A stretch of 64,000 bases of DNA, from positions 1 through 64,000 of the forward strand of contig JAUYAK010000043.1 of assembly GCA_030693515.1 (NCBI GenBank), given 5' to 3'. Shown one piece after another: positions 1 to 7,771 of the stretch. How positions within the stretch are numbered: the stretch's first letter is position 1; the number at the start of each line of letters is the position of its first letter. Position numbers and translations under genes: made by a program. Under the pieces are notes generated by a model. It was not told where the DNA came from. It made no database searches and saw nothing but the letters and a program-made list of their open reading frames with translations. This DNA comes from Opitutaceae bacterium (lineage in GTDB: Bacteria; Verrucomicrobiota; Verrucomicrobiia; Opitutales; Opitutaceae).

Positions 1-24
1 GAGGTTTGGCGAGCGTCCTGAACG

Positions 25-44
25 GGCGGGCAGGGACGCCCGCC
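25..44. repeat. GC-rich hairpin, possible dispersed intergenic repeat
   Basis: A perfect 7-bp inverted repeat (GGCGGGC / GCCCGCC around a 6-nt loop) lies in the 97 bases before the first gene's stop codon. Read on the minus strand it is preceded by TGTAGCGGC. Opitutaceae-like genomes carry many short elements of this look, but a second copy is not visible in this window, so the repeat status is inference. There is no T-run, so it is not a classical terminator. I see no gene in bases 1-97. Confidence 0.35.
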
Positions 45-97
45 GCTACACCGAGCATCGCCTGCATTCGCGCGCTCAGTCGCTTCGGCCATTTCGT

Positions 98-1078
98 TCA
101 CTTCAGATACTTGTCCAGCGGCGGGTTGACGATGTCGGCCATCTCGGGGGAGTTGAAATTCGCTTTGGTCACAAAGCCCACGCCGGTGTCCACGCGCGCC
201 TCGACTTTTTCGCCGCGCAGGATGGCGACCATCGATTTCACGCCGAGGTAGCCCATCTTCATCGGATTCTGGACGACGAGGCCGTGGATGTCGCCGGCGA
301 GCAGTCCGGCGTTGAGGGTCTCGCCGGAATCGAAGGCGACGAACTTCACCTTGCCGCCCGCCAGGCCGGCGTCGCGCAGCGCGAGCAGCATGCCGGCGGC
401 GCCCGACTCGTTGCAGGCGAAGATGCCGTTCACCTGCCGACCGAAACGGTTGAGCAGGTTTTCGCTCACGCGCTTGGCGGTGTCGCGGGTGGGACCGGCG
501 TGCTGATCGGTGGAGAGGAGCTTGATGGCGGGGAAATCCTTTTTCATCACCTCGAGGAAACCCTCCTCGCGCTCCTCGGTGCTGGCGGAGCCGACCTGCA
601 GGCGGAGCATGATGACGTTGCCCTTGCCGCCGAGGGCCTTCCCCAATTCGCGCGCCGCGATGCGGCCGCCCTCACGATTGTCGGTGGCGATGAAGCTCGT
701 CGGCGCCTTGGATTCCACGCCGGAATCGATCACGACGATCGGGATTTTCCCTTTCACGGCCATCTCGAGCGGGGCGACGAGGCCGCGTTTGTCGAGCGGG
801 GCGATGACGATGCCGCTCACGCGCTGGGCGATGAAATTTTCCACCACCTGAATCTGCTGCTCGCGATCGTCCTCCTTGAGCGGGCCTTTCCAGATGACCT
901 GCACATTGACGCCCGCGGCCTTAAATTCCATCTCGGCCTTGCGCGCGCCGGCGTGGATGGATTTCCAGAACTCGTGCGTCGTGCCCTTCGGGATGACGGC
1001 AATTTTGTAGGATTCGGCGGCACCCAGGAATGGGGAGCACGCAGCGGCAAGAGCCAATAGCAGGGGGAATTTTCGCAT
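98..1078 (-). CDS. Periplasmic sugar-binding protein of an ABC importer (RbsB-like)
   Basis: A 326-residue protein with a cleavable signal (about residues 1-20, ending FLGA before AES). The rest has the two-lobed periplasmic binding protein fold of the ribose/LacI class: an N-terminal lobe with the FWKSIHAGA region, the segment GIVIAPLD, and a second-lobe GIFACNESGAAG stretch typical of family members that bind pentoses or hexoses. Such proteins deliver substrate to an inner-membrane permease and ATPase, and none lies inside the window. They could lie beyond the left edge, since this gene reads leftwards. A Cys at residue 14 sits in a poor lipobox, so lipidation is possible but unlikely. The terminator at 1169-1203 separates it from the upstream TonB receptor, suggesting its own promoter. 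The ligand is not predictable. Confidence 0.85.
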   Translation of the reverse strand: MRKFPLLLALAAACSPFLGAAESYKIAVIPKGTTHEFWKSIHAGARKAEMEFKAAGVNVQVIWKGPLKEDDREQQIQVVENFIAQRVSGIVIAPLDKRGLVAPLEMAVKGKIPIVVIDSGVESKAPTSFIATDNREGGRIAARELGKALGGKGNVIMLRLQVGSASTEEREEGFLEVMKKDFPAIKLLSTDQHAGPTRDTAKRVSENLLNRFGRQVNGIFACNESGAAGMLLALRDAGLAGGKVKFVAFDSGETLNAGLLAGDIHGLVVQNPMKMGYLGVKSMVAILRGEKVEARVDTGVGFVTKANFNSPEMADIVNPPLDKYLK

Positions 1079-1168
1079 GGGGAAAAGGGTCCAGACAGGG
1101 CACGCTGATTCGCGGGGCGCGTCAAGACACCGGACAGGCCAGGGGCTGCAAACTCCACGCAGCGCGGC

Positions 1169-1203
1169 AAAAAAAAACGCCGCACCTTCCGAGGTGCGGC
1201 GCT
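1169..1203 (-). terminator. Rho-independent terminator of the TonB receptor gene
   Basis: On the minus strand a 10-bp perfect stem (CGCCGCACCT paired with AGGTGCGGCG, 4-nt loop) is followed by a run of nine T residues. It begins about 40 bases after the stop of the TonB receptor gene and lies before the sugar-binding protein gene, so the two are probably separate transcripts or the second is partly read through. Confidence 0.85.
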
Positions 1204-1241
1204 AAAGCAGCGGGGATTCGCCCGCAAATCCGCCTGTGCGA

Positions 1242-3566
1242 TCAGAACTTGGTGCGCAGCGACAGCGTGATGTTGCGCAAGTTGGCGAAGTAGCCGTCGG
1301 TGCCGTCGCGGTAGAGCTTGTCGGCGACGTTTTTGACGTTGAGCTGCGCGGTGATGCGGCGGCCGCCGACCGTGAAGGCATACGAGGCCATCGCATCGTA
1401 AACCGTGAACGCCGGCATCATCACGCGGTTGAGCGGATCGCCAGAGAGGCGGGCGGACGAGCTGTGCCGGAGGCCGGCGCCAAGCGTAAGGCCCTTGAGT
1501 TCGCCGCTGGAGAATGTGTAGCGGTTCCAGAGCTTGTAGCTGGTGGTCGGATTGTAGCTCAGCGGGGCGCCGATGCGTGTGAGGTCATTGCTCTTCGTCA
1601 CCTCGGCCTTGGTGAAATGATTGTAGCTGAACATGAGCTGATAGTTGTCCGTCGGCGAGAGGTTGAAGTCCGCCTCGAGGCCGGAGGAGGACTCGGTGTT
1701 GCCGTAAACGAAGTAGGGGGAACGACCGGTGGAGGCTTCCCGGGCGACATCGCGGAAGGCGAGATTACCGCGCTCAAGATCGTAGTAGGTGATCGTGGAG
1801 ACGAGCCGGCCTTTCAGGAGCTCGGTCTTGAGGCCGAAGTCGGCGCTCTTGCTCTTGATGGGCTCGGCACCGTTGCCGTCGGCATCGATGCTGTAGTTGG
1901 GCTCGATGGCGCGGCTGCCGTTGGCGAAGACGGAGATTTCCGGCGTGAGCTTGAAGAGGATGGCAGCCTGGGGCGAGAGCCCGGGTTCCGCTTCGCCGCG
2001 CTGGCCATTGGTGACCGGCACGGAGTAGGTGTATTTCTGGGTGAACTTGGTGTAGCGCCCGCCATAGATCAGGAATAGCCGCTGGCTGAGGAAATTGCTC
2101 TGGCCGGCGAAGAAGAAGCCGTGCTGGTCCTCGATCGTGTGGCGATTGATGTTAAAATCCTGCCCGCTCGCGTTGAGACTCTGGTAAACGCTCGCGTAGG
2201 CGCCGAGTCCCGGGCGAAAATTTGTGACGAAGGAACCCAGCGGCGAGTTGTTGTATTGGCCGGCGGCGTTGCGATAGCCCGGGCGGAGAAAATCCACGCT
2301 CTGCAACTCCTGGCCCAGCATCCAAACATGGCGGCCGCCCGCGGCGTCGAAGCGCCAGTTGACGCGATTGTCGATGTTGTAGGAGTAGCGCTTATTGATG
2401 AAGCTCTCGGTCTGGAAACGCAGCGAACCGTCGGCGTAGGGATTGAGGTCGCCGTTGTTGGGCTGGATACCGGAGGTGTTGTCGTAGGCCCAGTTCAGGT
2501 TGGTCTGCCACACAAGGGACTTCGAAATCTTGAAAAGATAGTCGAGGTCGACGGTCTTGGAACGCTGAGTCTGGCGCGCATCAGACGTCAGGGAGACCGT
2601 GCGGCCTCGGGGATCGCGCGGGCCGTAGATCGGGGCGAAGATATCGAAGGTCGGGACAAAATTGGCGGCGAGCGCACTGGCGGAAAAGCCCTGGCTGTTG
2701 AGCCAATTCCGCATAGCGGTGGCGGCCGCGGTGGTGTTCTGGTTGACCGGAAAAGCGATTGCGGCGGGGTTGTTGAGCCAACGGGAATTCGTCACGGCAC
2801 GGCTGCCATAGGAAGACTGATAAAAGCGCGAGCGCTCGATGTTCTCGAACTCAAGCTGGACCGAGTGGCGATCGCCATGGCGCCAGGCGAACCCGACGTT
2901 GAGGAAGCGTTCGCGTAGATACTCGAAATCCTGGTCGCCACCCGCGTCGAGGACCGCGAGGCCCACGCTGTAGCCAAAATTTTTCGCGAGCGGCTGGTTG
3001 GTGTAGATCTCACCCTTGTAGTAGGAGTCCTGGCCGACCGCGAGACGCAGCTCGGTGCTGGCCTTCTGGTCGAGCTTGGGCCGGCGGGTGATGTAGTTGA
3101 TCACGCCACCCGGCCGCACGGTGCCGAAGAAAATACCTGCGGCGCCCTTGGCCACCTCGACGCGGTCGACGTTGTAGGTGGTGAAGAGCTGGCGGCGATA
3201 CTGGCCGTTGCGGTAGGAGATGAGACCGCTGAAGCCGCGCACGAGAAACGTGGACTCGTTACGCGGGCTGGTGCCGACACCGGGCACGTAGGTGAGAGCC
3301 TCGGAGAGCGTGTCGGCGGCGACATCAGAGATGAGTTCACTGGTGACCACCGAGATCGGGATCGGTGTCTCGCTGATCTTCATGCCGATGCCGGTCGCGG
3401 TGATGGAGTTCGTGGCGCGATAGCCACTCACGGTGGAATCGGAGACCGTGAACTCCTCGAGCTTGATGAGCTCGTCGCCGGAGCGGGCCGGCGACGGGGC
3501 CGTTTGGGCGGTGGCTAGGGCCGCGGTGAGAGCCAAGGGGAATCCGAGGGGAAGAATCTGCTTCAT
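1242..3566 (-). CDS. TonB-dependent outer membrane receptor (siderophore-receptor type)
   Basis: A 774-residue outer-membrane receptor driven by TonB. A signal peptide (1-20) is followed by an LEEFTVSD box at 36-43, which in Opitutaceae-like receptors sits where the TonB box is expected. The plug domain covers about 55-165 and holds the family signatures VEVAKGAAGIFFG and PGGVINYITRRP. The remaining 600 residues form the 22-strand barrel and end in a C-terminal Phe (LSLRTKF), as outer-membrane barrels do. By similarity class it resembles FhuA/FpvA siderophore receptors. In Opitutaceae, however, such receptors are often paired with LacI regulators and take up sugars. The divergent LacI gene 106 bases away and the sugar-binding protein downstream favour a carbohydrate here. 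The substrate is inference. Confidence 0.9.
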   Translation of the reverse strand: MKQILPLGFPLALTAALATAQTAPSPARSGDELIKLEEFTVSDSTVSGYRATNSITATGIGMKISETPIPISVVTSELISDVAADTLSEALTYVPGVGTSPRNESTFLVRGFSGLISYRNGQYRRQLFTTYNVDRVEVAKGAAGIFFGTVRPGGVINYITRRPKLDQKASTELRLAVGQDSYYKGEIYTNQPLAKNFGYSVGLAVLDAGGDQDFEYLRERFLNVGFAWRHGDRHSVQLEFENIERSRFYQSSYGSRAVTNSRWLNNPAAIAFPVNQNTTAAATAMRNWLNSQGFSASALAANFVPTFDIFAPIYGPRDPRGRTVSLTSDARQTQRSKTVDLDYLFKISKSLVWQTNLNWAYDNTSGIQPNNGDLNPYADGSLRFQTESFINKRYSYNIDNRVNWRFDAAGGRHVWMLGQELQSVDFLRPGYRNAAGQYNNSPLGSFVTNFRPGLGAYASVYQSLNASGQDFNINRHTIEDQHGFFFAGQSNFLSQRLFLIYGGRYTKFTQKYTYSVPVTNGQRGEAEPGLSPQAAILFKLTPEISVFANGSRAIEPNYSIDADGNGAEPIKSKSADFGLKTELLKGRLVSTITYYDLERGNLAFRDVAREASTGRSPYFVYGNTESSSGLEADFNLSPTDNYQLMFSYNHFTKAEVTKSNDLTRIGAPLSYNPTTSYKLWNRYTFSSGELKGLTLGAGLRHSSSARLSGDPLNRVMMPAFTVYDAMASYAFTVGGRRITAQLNVKNVADKLYRDGTDGYFANLRNITLSLRTKF

Positions 3567-3652
3567 GCTAGGCAGGGTGATAAGGGTTGGCCGCCGGGAT
3601 GGCGGTTTTTGAACCGTGGAATAATGATTGGCGTCGAGCCACTGCGGCGTTT

Positions 3653-3665
3653 TCTAACCGTTAGA
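3653..3665. promoter_or_regulatory. Candidate LacI-family operator between receptor and regulator
   Basis: A perfect odd-centred palindrome, TCTAAC-C-GTTAGA, lies 7 bases before the chosen LacI start codon in the 105-base divergent intergenic region. LacI-family operators are short palindromes, so this site could serve autoregulation of the regulator. Its distance (about 90 bases) from the receptor start also allows control of that gene. Binding is inference. Confidence 0.45.
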
Positions 3666-3671
3666 TACCCG

Positions 3672-4700
3672 ATGCCCAAACCCCCGACTATCCGCTCCCT
3701 GGCCCGCCGGCTGCGGCTGTCGGTCGCGACCGTCTCGGAAGCCCTGCGCGACAGCCCCCGCGTGCATGCGACGACGCGCGCCCGCGTGCACCGGGCGGCC
3801 GCCGTCGCCGGCTATCAACGCAACGCCCTGCTCGGAGCGGCATTGTCCGCGGTGCGGCAGTCGCGGCACCACCACTTTCGTGGCACAATCGCCCTCATCG
3901 ATATCGACGAGGCGGACCAATCGCTCTATCTCCCTTTTCACCGTGAGATCGCCCTTGGGGCGGAGGCGCGCGCGCTGGAGCTGGGCTTTGGCACGGAGCT
4001 TTTCTGGGTGGGGCACCAAGCCCCGGCTATGACCCCGCGGCGCCTGCCTGAAATCCTGCACGCGCGCGGTATCGCGGGCGCGGTGCTGCTGCCTTTTCAC
4101 ACCGCTCAGGATTTTTCCGAATTCGACTTCAGCCGCATCGCCGCAGTTCACATGGATCACTGCCTGATCCGTCCACGGCTCCACACCATAATGCCGGACC
4201 ACTACGTCTCCATGATGCAGCTCCTCGCTCGGCTCACCCAACGGGGCTACTGCCGCATCGGGCTCTGCATCGAGGCGCGCAAGGACGCCCGCGTGAAAGG
4301 CAAATGGAGCGCAGCCTTTCGCACGTTCGATCAGAGCGGGATTCCGGCGCTGGTGGCCGAAATGCTGACCCGCGAGGACTTCCTCGATTGGTTCAATGAG
4401 ACGCAACCGGACGTCGTAGTCGGCCACGTGCAACGGATCGTGGATTGGCTGAGGGAATCCAGCTTGGCCGTGCCCGACGATGTGGGCTTCGTAAATTTGA
4501 ACATGACCGAACGCACCGCCCCGTGCGCCGGGCTGGACCTCGGCCCCCGGCGCCTCGGCGCGACCGCCGTCGAAACGGTCGTCGGCATGCTGCACCGGCA
4601 GGAACGGGGCGTGCCGGCCTCTCCCCAAACCATCGGACTCGAAGCCATGTGGATCGACGGCCCGACGCTGCGCGCGGCTCCCTTGCAGCCCGTGACGTAG
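3672..4700 (+). CDS. LacI-family transcriptional regulator
   Basis: The N-terminus has the LacI helix-turn-helix (TIRSLARRLRLSVATVSEAL, residues 6-25) and the hinge-type region GYQRN near residue 48. A C-terminal periplasmic-binding-like sensor domain fills the rest of the 342 residues. The ATG at 3672 was chosen because the HTH begins right after it; the ORF track start at 3609 would add 21 unlikely residues. It is divergent from the TonB receptor gene and has a palindrome directly upstream, so it probably senses a sugar-like effector and controls the receptor and possibly the downstream binding protein. Effector and target genes are inference. Confidence 0.88.
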   Translation: MPKPPTIRSLARRLRLSVATVSEALRDSPRVHATTRARVHRAAAVAGYQRNALLGAALSAVRQSRHHHFRGTIALIDIDEADQSLYLPFHREIALGAEARALELGFGTELFWVGHQAPAMTPRRLPEILHARGIAGAVLLPFHTAQDFSEFDFSRIAAVHMDHCLIRPRLHTIMPDHYVSMMQLLARLTQRGYCRIGLCIEARKDARVKGKWSAAFRTFDQSGIPALVAEMLTREDFLDWFNETQPDVVVGHVQRIVDWLRESSLAVPDDVGFVNLNMTERTAPCAGLDLGPRRLGATAVETVVGMLHRQERGVPASPQTIGLEAMWIDGPTLRAAPLQPVT

Positions 4701-4769
4701 GCGCACGCCACCACACCCTCGGACCCAGCGGAGGCTCGCCCTGCGCGGAAAGGGCGCTTTTCTCGGTCG

Positions 4770-5558
4770 ATGGTGTATTGGCTCAAGAAAACGCTCGGGT
4801 TCTGGCTGATGCCAGTGCCGTTTTGTCTCGGGTCGATGACGCTCGGCCTGTTGCTCATGCTCTCGCGGCGTTGGACGCGCGCCGGGCGGAGGCTCGCGAT
4901 CGGCGGTTTTGCACTCCTGCTCGTCTACAGCAACAGCTACGTCGGGCGCACGCTCATCAAACCACTGGAAACCGTGCATCCGGCGATCCCCGACCTCCCG
5001 GCGGGCACGCCGGTGCCGGCGCGGCTGGCGGCGAGCCAGTTCATCGTCGTCCTCGGCGGCGGCAATGGTTACGCCCCGGGCCTCGCGGCCAACCACCTGC
5101 TCTCGTCGGGCGCTCTCGCACGCATCACCGAGGCCGTGCGGCTGCTGCGAGTCGTGCCCGACGCCAAACTCGTGGTGTGTGGTCCCATCTTCGGGCCGGT
5201 CGAAAGCCATGCGCTGGTGCTCGCCCGCACCGCGATTTCGCTCGGGATCGACGAAAAGCGCATCGTGGTCATCGACCACGCGCGCGACACAGAGGAGGAG
5301 GCCGCGGCGGTGCGCCGCCTCGTCGGTGGCGCGCCCGTCGCGCTCGTCACCTCAGCCTGGCACATGCCCCGCGCGGCCGCACTTTTTCGCCACGAAGGGA
5401 TCGATGCGCTGCCGGCGCCGGCGGACTTCCACTCGCACCGGGATAGCGACAGTCCCGCCGCGCTGTTCCGCTGGGAACTGCCGGCACTGGAGCGCAGCAC
5501 CCTGGCCGTGCGCGAGCGTCTGGGCTACCTCTGGATTTGGCTCCGCGGAAAAACGTGA
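4770..5558 (+). CDS. YdcF/SanA-like DUF218 membrane protein
   Basis: A 262-residue protein with two N-terminal membrane segments (about 9-31 and 42-55) and a DUF218 domain from about residue 90, recognisable by FIVVLGGGN and by the later segments LVVCGPIFGPVES and ALVTSAWHMPRA. That architecture is the ElyC-like subgroup of the YdcF family, linked in enterobacteria to envelope integrity and undecaprenyl-phosphate lipid carriers. The precise activity is not established. It starts 69 bases after the LacI gene on the same strand but shows no functional link to it. Confidence 0.82.
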   Translation: MVYWLKKTLGFWLMPVPFCLGSMTLGLLLMLSRRWTRAGRRLAIGGFALLLVYSNSYVGRTLIKPLETVHPAIPDLPAGTPVPARLAASQFIVVLGGGNGYAPGLAANHLLSSGALARITEAVRLLRVVPDAKLVVCGPIFGPVESHALVLARTAISLGIDEKRIVVIDHARDTEEEAAAVRRLVGGAPVALVTSAWHMPRAAALFRHEGIDALPAPADFHSHRDSDSPAALFRWELPALERSTLAVRERLGYLWIWLRGKT

Positions 5559-5723
5559 AACGCAGGTCGAACCGGGCTCCTGTGCTCGTGGGCGACAGCT
5601 CACCGGCGCGGCCGACGTAGCAGCGGAAGGGGAGGATCGCAGGAGAGGTCGGGGCGGCATTTCGCCGGAGACGGCGCACGACACCGGGATGCGACCACCC
5701 TCTCCCGGTGCGCGGTCCAAACG

Positions 5724-5738
5724 CCGGAGCGCCTCCGG
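5724..5738 (-). terminator. Weak hairpin after the Na/Pi cotransporter gene
   Basis: A 6-bp perfect stem (CCGGAG / CTCCGG, 3-nt loop) lies 20 bases after the stop of the leftward cotransporter gene. The following sequence CGTTTGG has only three T residues, so terminator function is doubtful. Confidence 0.3.
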
Positions 5739-5757
5739 GTCCTTTGCACAACCCGGA

Positions 5758-7461
5758 TCAGTTTGAGGACGGCGGTGGTGGCGGGGCTTGGTAGCCGTGG
5801 CGCAGGGCCTGGAGGATGTTCAGGGCGTGATCCCCGACGCGCTCCAGCGTGTTGACGATGTCGATGTAGAGCATCTCGGCCTTCAGCTTGTCGGCGCCGT
5901 GCTGGATACGCTGGATGGATTCACGGCGGAGCTCCTTGCGGAAGGCGTCAATCTGATTCTCCAATTGGTAGGCCGGCTCCATGTCGGCGGCCGTCACGCC
6001 GGTCATCAGGCGCTTATTGCTGAACTCCATGAACTGAAGCACCAGTTGGGTAAAGTCGCGGATATCCTGACGCGTTTTGGGCGGGAGCACGCGGCGCTTG
6101 CGGTGCTTACGCTCGGCGAGCACTGCCAGCCGATAGCCGCAGTCGCAGATATCCTCCAACTCGGCGACCACGCGCAGGTGGATCGTCGCACGCACGCGGG
6201 TCGCTTCGCTCACGCCGCCGGCGGCGCACGCGAGGAGATGCTGGGTGGTGGTCACGACGCGGCGGTCGCTCTCCTTTTCCAGCAGCTTCAGCTCGCCGAG
6301 CCGTTTCTCCAGTGCGGGCACGTCAGAGCCGTCGGAGTCGAAGATCGTGCCGAAACCCTCGAGCAACTCGCGGCCGAGGGTGCCGACGCGCACGACGTTG
6401 CGCTCGGCCTCGGCGAAGTCCAGTTCGCCGGTGTGCGGCACGAAGGGCGACTCATAGCCGACGTGGTCGCGGCCTTTTTCACCGGGGGCCGGGGTGCGCA
6501 CCATGCGCTCGGAGATCCGCGCGAGCTGCGGCACGAACCAGATGAGAAGCCCGGTGTTGAAGATGTTGAAGAGGGAGTGAAAGGCCGCCATGTGCAGCGG
6601 CATGTGTTCCTTGTCGGTGGCGGCACCGGGCATGAGCCAGTCGATGAAGCCGGTGAATCGGCCGAAGAGCATGACGGCCCAGACCACGCCGAGGATATTG
6701 AAGAGGAAGTGGACGCGCGCGGCGCGCTTGGCCTCGACGTTGCCGCCGATCGCGGCGAGATTGGCGGTGATGGTGGTGCCGATGTTTTCGCCCAAGGTGA
6801 TCGCGCAGGCGGTGGGGAAATCGATCCAGCCCTTGTAGGCCATGGTGAGGGTGATCGCGCCCGCGACGGACGAGGATTGGACGATGACGGTGAGGATGGC
6901 GCCGAAGAGGAGGAAGAGCAGCGTGGAACCCAAACCGCTGCCCGTATAGGCTTGGATGAACGCCAGCACGTCGGGGTTGCTCTTGATGTCGGGCACCGAG
7001 TCCTTGAGGAACATGAGTCCGAGGAACAACAGGCCGAAGCCCATGAGGAATTCTCCGAGGTCGCGCCAAAACGCGCGGCGAATGAAGATCATCGGCAAGG
7101 CCAGACCCATCACGGGCAGGGCGACGGCGGAGATGCTGAATTTGAAGCCGAAGTAGGAGACGAGCCAGAAGGTGGTGGTGGTGCCGATATTGGCGCCCAT
7201 GATCAGGCCGATGGCCTCGTTGAGGCGGAGGAGCTGTGCGTTGACGAAGCTCACGATCATGACGGTCGTGGCGGATGAAGATTGGATGATGCTCGTGACC
7301 AGACAGCCGGTGCACACCCCGGCGAAACGGTTGCCGGCCACGGCGCGCATGATGGCTCGCAGTCGCTCGCCGGACAGCCGTTGGAGCGCTTCCGACATGA
7401 TCTTCATGCCGAAAAGAAACATACCGAGGCTGCCAAGGAGGGAGAGAATGCCGACGGTCAT
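5758..7461 (-). CDS. Na/Pi cotransporter family protein with PhoU-like tail
   Basis: This inner-membrane protein belongs to the PNaS family (NptA/YjbB type), which moves phosphate coupled to sodium. The two inverted QSSS repeats that define the family are present: SIIQSSSATT near residue 60 and VIVQSSSVAG in the second half, the latter followed by GENIGTT. About eight hydrophobic segments fill the first 330 residues. The last 220 residues are helical and PhoU-like, containing ATIHLRVVAELEDICD and ending ERVGDHALNILQAL. The start at 7461 (MTVGILSLLG) gives 567 residues and begins at the family's first membrane helix; the ORF track's 148 extra N-terminal residues are Arg-rich and look non-coding. 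No canonical Shine-Dalgarno sequence precedes it. Confidence 0.88.
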   Translation of the reverse strand: MTVGILSLLGSLGMFLFGMKIMSEALQRLSGERLRAIMRAVAGNRFAGVCTGCLVTSIIQSSSATTVMIVSFVNAQLLRLNEAIGLIMGANIGTTTTFWLVSYFGFKFSISAVALPVMGLALPMIFIRRAFWRDLGEFLMGFGLLFLGLMFLKDSVPDIKSNPDVLAFIQAYTGSGLGSTLLFLLFGAILTVIVQSSSVAGAITLTMAYKGWIDFPTACAITLGENIGTTITANLAAIGGNVEAKRAARVHFLFNILGVVWAVMLFGRFTGFIDWLMPGAATDKEHMPLHMAAFHSLFNIFNTGLLIWFVPQLARISERMVRTPAPGEKGRDHVGYESPFVPHTGELDFAEAERNVVRVGTLGRELLEGFGTIFDSDGSDVPALEKRLGELKLLEKESDRRVVTTTQHLLACAAGGVSEATRVRATIHLRVVAELEDICDCGYRLAVLAERKHRKRRVLPPKTRQDIRDFTQLVLQFMEFSNKRLMTGVTAADMEPAYQLENQIDAFRKELRRESIQRIQHGADKLKAEMLYIDIVNTLERVGDHALNILQALRHGYQAPPPPPSSN

Positions 7462-7771
7462 GATCGTGGTTTGCTTTTCGGTGACGAAACGATGACGGCT
7501 ACCGGTGTCATGAAGAAGGGCAAGGTCGCAATCGGGCGAAATCGAGGGCATCGCGGGGTGCCGCCGCAAGGCCGCGAAGAAGCGGGCGGCGATCGCCACC
7601 GCGCGCAGGTTGCTCGTCAGCCTGCCCGTTTGGTTTGCATGGGCACCCGCCTTCCTCGCCCGCCGCTTCGCCCCGGGCCACTCACTGGAGCGCGCGTGCC
7701 TGGCCTTTGGCTGGGGGCTGTAGTCATGCGACTTTGCCGGCGACGATGCGTCTAGCCCGGCGGCCCGCTCC
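7462..7771. other. Divergent intergenic region, no gene seen
   Basis: These 310 bases lie between the leftward phosphate cotransporter start and the rightward unknown gene. The ORFs crossing it are continuations of high-GC open frames with Arg/Ala-rich translations. I see no tRNA, strong hairpin or clear promoter. A TGTCAT word occurs upstream of the cotransporter, but one half-site is not enough to call a PHO box. Confidence 0.6.

Noticed and set aside
7462-7560. PHO box upstream of the phosphate cotransporter
   Set aside because: Only one TGTCAT half-site; a direct-repeat partner at the right spacing is not present.
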